From positions 1 to 64,000 of the forward strand of contig NZ_QPLJ01000019.1 in assembly GCF_003340555.1 (NCBI RefSeq): 64,000 bases of DNA, given 5' to 3'. How positions within the stretch are numbered: the first letter of the stretch is position 1; every line of letters begins with the position of its first letter. A program made the translations under genes and the position numbers. The notes beneath the pieces were generated by a model. It had not been told where the DNA came from. It saw only the letters and a list, made by a program, of their open reading frames with translations, and did not search any database. Shown here in pieces: positions 36,959 to 45,445 of the stretch. Origin of the DNA: Jannaschia formosa (GTDB lineage Bacteria; Pseudomonadota; Alphaproteobacteria; Rhodobacterales; Rhodobacteraceae).

Positions 36959-36982
36959 CCGCCCGCATCTCCAATACCCTCC

Positions 36983-36997
36983 GTTCCCGTTCTGTTC
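36983..36997. promoter_or_regulatory. LexA-like SOS box upstream of cimA
   Basis: GTTC-CCGTTCT-GTTC is an exact match to the alphaproteobacterial SOS consensus GTTC-N7-GTTC, 25 bases after cysS and 112 bases before the cimA start. An eight-base pattern is expected by chance about once or twice in this much sequence, so it may not be functional. Confidence 0.35.
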
Positions 36998-37054
36998 GGA
37001 CCACCTGGCACGCCAGACGTGAAGATTCCGTTAACGGGCGCAGGCCGCGCCACG

Positions 37055-37109
37055 TCCGACGCGGATCACCCGTCCGTCACCCGTGCATCACCCGTGGATT
37101 TCCGACGCG
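37055..37109 (+). repeat. ATCACCCG-type intergenic repeat, copy 1
   Basis: TCCGACGCGGATCACCCG, then TCCGTCACCCG, TGCATCACCCG, and TGGATTTCCGACGC. Three consecutive TCACCCG units are enclosed by TCCGACGC at both ends. A shorter copy with two units lies at 58905-58946. It runs up to the cimA start codon, so it forms the end of the cimA leader. Confidence 0.75.
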
Positions 37110-38699
37110 ATGACCGAACGCCTCTACCTCTACGACACGACCCTGCGGGACGGGCAGCAGACGCAGGGCGTGCAGTTCTCGGCCTCCGAGAAGGCCGAGA
37201 TCGCGGCGATGCTCGATGCGCTCGGCGTCGACCATATCGAGGGCGGCTGGCCCGGGGCGAACCCGACCGACAGCGAGTTCTTCGAGAACCCGCCGAAGAC
37301 CCGCGCCACCCTCACCGCCTTCGGCATGACCAAGCGCGCGGGCCGCTCGGCCGCGAACGACGACGTGCTGGCCGCGGTCCTGAACGCGAAGACGCAATCG
37401 GTCTGTCTCGTCGGGAAAACCCATCCGTTCCATGTGGATACGGCGCTCGGCATCACGCTCGACGAGAACCTCGAGAACATCCGCGCCTCGGTCGCCCATG
37501 TCGTCGCGCAGGGCCGCGAGGCGCTGTTCGACGCGGAGCATTTCTTCGACGGCCACGCCGCCGATCCGGCCTATGCGACCGAATGCCTCCGGGCCGCGCT
37601 CGATGCGGGGGCGCGCTGGGCCGTGCTCTGCGATACCAATGGCGGGACGATGCCGAATCGCATCGCCGAGGTGGTGGCCGCGCTCGGCCTGCCGGGCGAC
37701 AGGCTCGGCATCCACACCCATAACGACACCGAGCAGGCCGTGGCCGGAAGCCTCGCCGCCGTCACGGCCGGTGCCCGCCAGATCCAGGGCACGCTGAACG
37801 GGCTGGGAGAGCGCTGCGGCAACGCCAACCTCGTCAGCCTGATCCCGACGCTCCTGCTGAAGGACCCCTGGCGCAGCCGCTTCGAGATCGGCGTGACCGA
37901 AGAGAAGCTGAAGGATTTGCTGAGGGTTTCCAGGCGGTTGGACGACATCCTTAACCGCGTGCCCCGGCGCGAGGCTGCCTATGTCGGCGCCTCGGCCTTC
38001 GCGCACAAGGCGGGTCTGCACGCCTCGGCAATCCTGAAGAACCCAAGGACTTACGAGCATGTCCCCCCCGAGTCGGTCGGCAACCAGCGCGTCGTGCCGA
38101 TGTCGAACCAGGCGGGCCTCAGCAACCTGCGCCGCCGTCTCGCCGAGGCGGGCCTGCCGGGCGAGGACGACGCCGCGCTGCGCCGCATCCTCGACCGGGT
38201 CAAGGCACGGGAAGATCAGGGCTATTCCTACGACGGCGCGCAGGCGAGCTTCGAGCTGCTGGCCCGCGAGGAGCTGGGCCTGCTGCCCGAGTTCTTCGAG
38301 GTCAAGCGCTACCGCGTCACCGTCGAGCGGCGGAAGAACAAGTACAACGAGATGGTGACCCTGTCCGAGGCCGTCGTCGTCGTGAAGGTCGACGGCGAGA
38401 AGAAGCTGAGCGTTTCCGAGAGCATGGACGAGACCGGCGCCGATCGCGGCCCGGTCAATGCGCTGTCGAAGGCGCTTTTCAAGGATCTCGGCCGCTACCA
38501 GAAACAGATCGACGACATCCGCCTGACCGACTACCGCGTCCGCATCATGCAGGGCGGGACCGAGGCCGTGACCCGCGTCATCATCGACCACGAGGACGGG
38601 CAGGGCCGCCGCTGGTCCACGGTCGGCGTCTCGCCCAACATCGTCGATGCGAGCTTCGAGGCCCTGCTCGACGCGGTGCGCTGGAAGCTCCTGCAATGA
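37110..38699 (+). CDS. cimA: (R)-citramalate synthase
   Basis: A 529-residue enzyme of the LeuA/CimA family. The catalytic start LYDTTLRDGQQTQGV (7-21), IEGGWPGANPTDSEFF, the metal-binding HTHNDTEQAVAGS and the GLGERCGNANL block identify the DRE-TIM barrel. The C-terminal regulatory domain (about 395-529) matches the citramalate synthase form, which condenses pyruvate and acetyl-CoA on the threonine-independent route to isoleucine. The ATG at 37110 lies directly behind the ATCACCCG repeat; no good ribosome site is visible, and an in-frame ATG 27 bases upstream is the alternative. Its stop overlaps the methyltransferase start (ATGA). Confidence 0.93.
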   Translation: MTERLYLYDTTLRDGQQTQGVQFSASEKAEIAAMLDALGVDHIEGGWPGANPTDSEFFENPPKTRATLTAFGMTKRAGRSAANDDVLAAVLNAKTQSVCLVGKTHPFHVDTALGITLDENLENIRASVAHVVAQGREALFDAEHFFDGHAADPAYATECLRAALDAGARWAVLCDTNGGTMPNRIAEVVAALGLPGDRLGIHTHNDTEQAVAGSLAAVTAGARQIQGTLNGLGERCGNANLVSLIPTLLLKDPWRSRFEIGVTEEKLKDLLRVSRRLDDILNRVPRREAAYVGASAFAHKAGLHASAILKNPRTYEHVPPESVGNQRVVPMSNQAGLSNLRRRLAEAGLPGEDDAALRRILDRVKAREDQGYSYDGAQASFELLAREELGLLPEFFEVKRYRVTVERRKNKYNEMVTLSEAVVVVKVDGEKKLSVSESMDETGADRGPVNALSKALFKDLGRYQKQIDDIRLTDYRVRIMQGGTEAVTRVIIDHEDGQGRRWSTVGVSPNIVDASFEALLDAVRWKLLQ

Positions 38700-39418
38700 G
38701 CGTCTTTCTCCACGTCTACGGCCCGATCCCGCGCCAGGGCCCCGGAACGGAGGCGGAGGTCGCCTGGGCCTGCGAGGTCGCGGGCACCCCCCTGGACGCG
38801 GCGATCTGCGATGTCGGCTGCGGCTCCGGCGGCGACCTCGTCGCGCTGCGCCGGGCGGCGCCACAGGGGCGGATCGTCGGGCTGGAGCCCGATCTCGGCA
38901 TGGTCATCGCCGCGACCCTGCGCCTCGACGACCCGGCGATCACGGTCAGGCGGGGCCACGGCATCGGCCGGGACGGCGGCCCCGATCCGGTGAGCGAGGG
39001 GCCCTTCGACCTGATCTGGTCGGCGGGTGCGATCTATTTCGACGGCGTCGGTCCCAGCCTCCGGCATTGGGCCGGGGCGCTGACGCCGAACGGGGCCATC
39101 GCCTTCTCCGCACCCGTCTCCGCCCGGGCCGACGACCCGGAGGCGACCGCCTTCTGGGGTGGCGAGCCGGCGGACACCGAAGCGACCCTCGACGCCGAAA
39201 TCACGGCGGCAGGACATGCGGTGCTCGCACGGGGCCGCGTTCCGGACGCGGGGTGGGAGGCCTATTATCAGGGCCTTCTGGCCCGCTGCGATCTGCTGGA
39301 ACGGGTCCGGGACGCGGAGCTGGCCGAGGTCATTTCCGCCGCGCGACGGGAAGCCGCCGACTGGTCCCGCCTGCGCGACCGCGTCGGCTACGCCCTGCGC
39401 GTGGTCCGCCCGGCATGA
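38696..39418 (+). CDS. Class I SAM-dependent methyltransferase
   Basis: A 240-residue Rossmann-fold methyltransferase with motif I CDVGCGSGGDLVAL, the acidic residue in IVGLEP, and FDLIWSAGAIYF for motif IV. The acceptor is unknown. It overlaps cimA by four bases and is itself overlapped by the next gene (ATGA), so the three are translated as a unit. The start at 38696 is fixed by that overlap. No signal peptide or membrane segment. Confidence 0.88.
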   Translation: MSVFLHVYGPIPRQGPGTEAEVAWACEVAGTPLDAAICDVGCGSGGDLVALRRAAPQGRIVGLEPDLGMVIAATLRLDDPAITVRRGHGIGRDGGPDPVSEGPFDLIWSAGAIYFDGVGPSLRHWAGALTPNGAIAFSAPVSARADDPEATAFWGGEPADTEATLDAEITAAGHAVLARGRVPDAGWEAYYQGLLARCDLLERVRDAELAEVISAARREAADWSRLRDRVGYALRVVRPA

Positions 39419-40188
39419 GCCTTGACGCCGATCTCGCGGCCTGCGCGGGCCTGTTGCAACGGGGCGACCCGGACCGCTTCCGCGCCGCGATGGCCGTGCC
39501 CCTGCCGCTGCGGCGCAGCCTGCTGCCGCTCTACGCCTTCAACCTGGAGGTCGCGCGCGCGCCCTGGGTCACGCAGGAGCCGCTGATCGCCGAAATGCGG
39601 CTGCAATGGTGGCGCGATGCCCTGGCCGAGATCGCGGAGGGCGGGACGGTCCGGCGGCACGAGGTCGTGACGCCCCTCGCCGCGGCGCTCGACGCCGAGG
39701 CGGCGCGTGCGCTCGATGGGCTGATCGAGGCGCGGCGCGCCGATATCGAGAAGGAGGCGCCTGCGGGGCGGGAGGCGCTGCTCGCCTATCTCGACGCGAC
39801 GGCGGGGGTGCTGCTGTGGCAGGCGGGGCGGCTGGCCGGATCGGATGCCGAGCCGGGGCTGCGCGCGGCGGGGCGGGCGCAGGGCGCGGCGTCGTTCCTC
39901 GGCGCCGTGCCGGAGCTGGTCACAAAGGGGCACCATCCGCTGCCCCATGGCGATCCGGCCGAGGAGATGCGGGCGCTGGCGGAGGCCGGGCTGGAGGCCT
40001 TGGGCGAGGCACGAGCGGCGGGATTCGACCGCGCCGCACGCCCCGTGCTCGCCGTCCTGGCCGGGGTCCGGCGCAGGCTGCGCGCCGTGATCCGCGACCC
40101 GCACGCGGCCGTCGCCGCACCGCCCCAGCCCGCGCCCTGGCGCGACGCGGTGGAGCGGGCGGCGCTCGCGGCGACCGGTCGGGTCTGA
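39415..40188 (+). CDS. Squalene/phytoene synthase family protein
   Basis: A 257-residue all-helical protein resembling the squalene/phytoene synthase family, especially the NDUFAF6-like branch. Seen motifs are RRSLLPLYAFNLEVARAPWV, RLQWWRDALAEI and HEVVTPLAAAL, but the two Asp-rich DxxxD catalytic motifs of true synthases are poorly kept (ARADIEKEA and GRAQGAASFLGA in their places), so prenyl condensation is doubtful. NDUFAF6 is an assembly factor of respiratory complex I in mitochondria; a similar role here would be speculation. Last of the three coupled genes after cimA. Confidence 0.8.
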   Translation: MSLDADLAACAGLLQRGDPDRFRAAMAVPLPLRRSLLPLYAFNLEVARAPWVTQEPLIAEMRLQWWRDALAEIAEGGTVRRHEVVTPLAAALDAEAARALDGLIEARRADIEKEAPAGREALLAYLDATAGVLLWQAGRLAGSDAEPGLRAAGRAQGAASFLGAVPELVTKGHHPLPHGDPAEEMRALAEAGLEALGEARAAGFDRAARPVLAVLAGVRRRLRAVIRDPHAAVAAPPQPAPWRDAVERAALAATGRV

Positions 40189-40255
40189 AAGAGGCCGCAA
40201 GGAGATCTGCGCCGTCTAGGCTAGGGATTTGTCAGCAGACAGCCAGCGCTTGCCC

Positions 40256-40750
40256 TCAGGCCCGCTCCGCCCGCAGATAGCTGCGCATGCCATAGATCAG
40301 CGGCGTCCCCGTGTCGGAGGATCGGACCGCGCGCACCGCGCCGAGGATGACGTGATGCGTCCCGATCGGATCGACGTCCTGCAGATCGCAGTCGAAGGCG
40401 GCGAGGCCCGGCAAGATCGGCGCGCCGGTGGCCATCGTCTCGATCTCCAGCCCGGCGAAGCGCTCCGCCCCCGAGGCGCCGGCGCGCCCGGCGAAGAGAT
40501 CGGCGATGCGCTGCTGCCCGGCCTCCAGCACGTTGATCGCAAAGACGCCGTTGTCGAGGATCGGCCGGGCCGCCGAAGCGTCCTTGTTGATGCAGATCAG
40601 CATCGTCGGCGCCGCGCCGTCGGCGCTGACGCTGGTCATGGCCGAGACGGTCACGCCGGCCAGACCGGCGGGCCCGTCGGTGGTGACCACGCTGACCGTG
40701 GCGGCGGCGCGGCTCATGGCCTGGATGAAGGCATCGCGGAGATCGTCCAT
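40256..40750 (-). CDS. Flavin reductase-like FMN-binding protein
   Basis: A 164-residue protein of the flavin reductase (HpaC/RutF-like) family. It has AMSRAAATVSVVTTDGPAGLAGVTVSA, SVSADGAAPTMLICINKDAS for FMN binding and GTHHVILGAVRAV with the conserved His. Such proteins supply reduced flavin to two-component monooxygenases. No monooxygenase is adjacent; a cytochrome P450 lies 20 kb away and does not need it. Divergent from agmatinase and convergent with the squalene-synthase-like gene. Confidence 0.9.
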   Translation of the reverse strand: MDDLRDAFIQAMSRAAATVSVVTTDGPAGLAGVTVSAMTSVSADGAAPTMLICINKDASAARPILDNGVFAINVLEAGQQRIADLFAGRAGASGAERFAGLEIETMATGAPILPGLAAFDCDLQDVDPIGTHHVILGAVRAVRSSDTGTPLIYGMRSYLRAERA

Positions 40751-40855
40751 GGTGCTCCACCTAGCCGAACCCGCGCCGGAGTCGAGCGAGAAGGGGGCTT
40801 GCCCCGCCCCGCGCCCGCGCGGCACAGGGGGCAGAGGACAATCGGGAGGCGGAGC

Positions 40856-41818
40856 ATGGCCCTGCAGGATGCGCGCAATCAGGTCGACATGGCGGTCACG
40901 CGCAAGGACGCGAAGGGACTGGCCTTCGAGAACGCCTTCGGGGGTGCTGTCAGCGCCTTCCGGCGGCGCTACACGAAGGACCTGAGCGGGTTCGACCTGG
41001 CGATCACCGGCGTGCCCTTCGACCAGGCGGTGACCCACCGCCCCGGCGCGCGCTTCGGGCCGCGCGCGGTGCGCGAGGCCTCGACGCTCCAGCCCTTCGA
41101 TCCGCCCTATTACTGGGGCTATTCGCCACTGGAGGAGTTCGCCATCGCCGACTACGGCGATCTCGGCTTCGACTACGCCAGGGTTGCGCAATTTCCGGAC
41201 ACCCTGCGTGAGCATGCCCGCGGGATCCTCCGGCAGGGCGCGGGCTGCCTGACCATCGGCGGCGACCATTACGTGAGCTTCCCGATCCTCCAGGCCCATG
41301 CGGAGGTCCACGGACCCATATCGCTGATCCAGTTCGACGCCCATTCCGACACCTGGCCGGACGACGACATGGAGCGGATCGACCACGGGACGATGTTCTA
41401 CAAGGCGGTCAGAACGGGCGTCGTCGACCCCGCCACCTCGGTCCAGATCGGCATCCGCACGGTCAATCCCGACCCGCTGGGCGTGACCACGATCGACGCC
41501 CGCGCCGTCCACGAGGCCGCGCCGGGCGTCGTAGCGGCGCGGGTGAAGGAGGTCGTGGGCGACCGTCCCTGCTACCTGACCTTCGACATCGACTGCCTCG
41601 ACCCGGCCTTCGCGCCGGGCACCGGGACTCCGGTCTGGGGCGGGCTGTCCTCCGGCCAGGCGGCGGCGATCCTGCGTGACCTCGCCGGGATCAACCTCGT
41701 CGGTGGCGACGTGGTCGAGGTCTCTCCCCCCTACGACACGACCGGCGCCACGGCCATCGCCGGGGCGCATGTGCTGATGGAGCTGATCTGCCTCTGGGGC
41801 TGGACGCGGCGCGGCTAG
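40856..41818 (+). CDS. speB: Agmatinase / ureohydrolase
   Basis: A 320-residue arginase-family hydrolase that uses two Mn ions to release urea. All metal motifs are present: GGDH (His138), DAHSD (Asp161, His163, Asp165) and DIDCLDP (Asp244, Asp246). The substrate is probably agmatine, giving putrescine, although guanidinobutyrate and related guanidines are close alternatives in this family. GGGAGG precedes the ATG at 40856. It begins 105 bases from the divergent flavin reductase gene. A hairpin repeat follows its stop codon. Confidence 0.9.
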   Translation: MALQDARNQVDMAVTRKDAKGLAFENAFGGAVSAFRRRYTKDLSGFDLAITGVPFDQAVTHRPGARFGPRAVREASTLQPFDPPYYWGYSPLEEFAIADYGDLGFDYARVAQFPDTLREHARGILRQGAGCLTIGGDHYVSFPILQAHAEVHGPISLIQFDAHSDTWPDDDMERIDHGTMFYKAVRTGVVDPATSVQIGIRTVNPDPLGVTTIDARAVHEAAPGVVAARVKEVVGDRPCYLTFDIDCLDPAFAPGTGTPVWGGLSSGQAAAILRDLAGINLVGGDVVEVSPPYDTTGATAIAGAHVLMELICLWGWTRRG

Positions 41819-41844
41819 GGTCGGCGCGGCCGGTCGCGGGGGAA

Positions 41845-41897
41845 GGGGGGCTCTGCCCCCCGCCGCCTGCGGCGACTCCCCCCGGCATATTTATGGA
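41845..41897 (+). repeat. Dispersed GC-hairpin repeat, copy 2
   Basis: GGGGGGC-TCT-GCCCCCC gives a 7-pair stem, then a small CGCCG-CCTG-CGGCG hairpin, then CTCCCCCCGGCATATTTATGG. It lies 26 bases after the agmatinase stop in the sense direction and probably serves as its terminator or message-end stabiliser. Confidence 0.75.
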
Positions 41898-42001
41898 GAC
41901 ATCGAAGAGGGAGGGCGCGCGTTAACCTTAACGGACGGTTGCCATCTGCCGTGGAAGGAATGCGGTGCGCGCCGCTGCCGCACCCTTCAGAGGGGCAGGG
42001 C

Positions 42002-44139
<2,138 letters not shown>

Positions 44140-45315
44140 GTGACCCCCGGCGCCCGCATCCAGGCGGCGATCGAGATCCTAGACCGTGTCCTCGCAGGGG
44201 CGCCCGCCGAGCGCGAGCTGACCGCCTGGGCACGGGGCTCGCGCTTTGCCGGCTCGAAGGACCGGGAGGCGGTGCGCGACCATGTCTTCGGCGCGCTGCG
44301 GCGGCTGCGCTCGTCGGCCTGGCTGGGCGGCCAGGGCGACGTCGCGCCGGAGCGGATGGAGGCGCGGGCGGTTATGGCGGGCCTGCTGCGGGGGCAGGGC
44401 GCCGATCTCGCCACGCTCTTCACCGGCGACGGCTACGCCCCCGCCCCGTGGAAGGCGCCCGCCCCCGAGGGCGCGATGCCCGAGGCCGTGGCGCTCGACT
44501 CTCCCGACTGGCTGCTGCCGCGGATGCGCGCCGCGCTCGGGGATCGGACCGCCCCCGTGCTGGAGGCGCTGCGCCATCGCGCGCCCGTGGTCCTTCGGGC
44601 CAACCGCGCCCGGATCTCTCGCGCCGCGCTGATCGCGCGGCTGGAGCAGGAGGGCTATGCGGCCCTGCCGCACGACCTTGCCGAGGACGCCGTCACCGTC
44701 GAAGGCCGGACCCGCGGCCTGACCGGCACGGGGGCCTTCGCCGAGGGTCTGTTCGAGTTCCAGGACGCGGGATCGCAGGCGCTGGTCGAGCGGCTGCCGC
44801 TCGAGCCGGGGATGCGCGTCCTCGACCTCTGCGCCGGGGGCGGCGGCAAGGCGCTGGCGATGGCGGCGCGCGGGGCCTCGGTGACCGCGCATGACGCGGA
44901 CCCGGCCCGCCTGCGCGACCTGCCCGCGCGCGCGGCCCGTGCCGGGGCGCGGATCGCGCTGACCGACCGGCCCGAGACCGAGGCACCCTTTGACGCCGTC
45001 GTGACCGACGTGCCCTGTTCGGGCAGCGGAAGCTGGCGGCGTGCGCCCGAGGCGAAGTGGCGCCTCGATGCGGCGCGCCTCGACGCGCTGACGGGGATCC
45101 AGGACGGCATCCTCGACCGCGCCTCGACGCTGGTCCGGCCGGGCGGATGGATCGGCTACATGACCTGCTCGCTCCTCGACGAGGAGAATGCCGCCAGGAC
45201 CGAGGCCGCCTCGGTCCGCTGCGGGCTCCGTCCCGGGGCGCGCTGGTCCTGCACGCCACTCGACGGGGCGGACGGGTTCCATCTACAGGTGCTCTGGCCG
45301 GGCGCGGCACGGTAA
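44140..45315 (+). CDS. RsmB/NOP2-family RNA cytosine-C5 methyltransferase
   Basis: A 391-residue RsmB-type enzyme that would methylate a cytosine in 16S rRNA or tRNA. An N-terminal helical region (about 1-140) leads to the SAM-binding core FQDAGSQALVE, MRVLDLCAGGGGKALAMAA, the DVPCSGSGSWRR motif and the catalytic TCSLLDEEN. Start is GTG at 44140, immediately after the guaB stop, so it is probably cotranscribed with guaB. The exact RNA site cannot be told. A 130-base gap with a CtrA box separates it from cckA. Confidence 0.92.
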   Translation: MTPGARIQAAIEILDRVLAGAPAERELTAWARGSRFAGSKDREAVRDHVFGALRRLRSSAWLGGQGDVAPERMEARAVMAGLLRGQGADLATLFTGDGYAPAPWKAPAPEGAMPEAVALDSPDWLLPRMRAALGDRTAPVLEALRHRAPVVLRANRARISRAALIARLEQEGYAALPHDLAEDAVTVEGRTRGLTGTGAFAEGLFEFQDAGSQALVERLPLEPGMRVLDLCAGGGGKALAMAARGASVTAHDADPARLRDLPARAARAGARIALTDRPETEAPFDAVVTDVPCSGSGSWRRAPEAKWRLDAARLDALTGIQDGILDRASTLVRPGGWIGYMTCSLLDEENAARTEAASVRCGLRPGARWSCTPLDGADGFHLQVLWPGAAR

Positions 45316-45356
45316 TCTTTGACGTGGCGCATGTTTCGGCGTCGTATGAACGGGTA

Positions 45357-45372
45357 TTAATGCCGTCTTAAC
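45357..45372 (+). promoter_or_regulatory. CtrA-binding site upstream of cckA
   Basis: TTAA-TGCCGTC-TTAAC is an exact match to the full CtrA consensus TTAA-N7-TTAAC. It lies 74 bases before the cckA start in a gene-free leader. CckA is the kinase that feeds phosphate to CtrA, so this would form a feedback loop. Binding is inferred. Confidence 0.75.
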
Positions 45373-45445
45373 CTGTGTCGGGGCTTACTCGCAGAAGCGA
45401 ATCGAGAGGGATCTGGCGCGCGCCGCGCCTGAGAGGGTCTGCTAA

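Noticed and set aside
41930-41946. Second CtrA site near TTAACGGACGGTTGCC
   Set aside because: The second half is TTGC instead of TTAA, and it lies beyond the 3' ends of two convergent genes.
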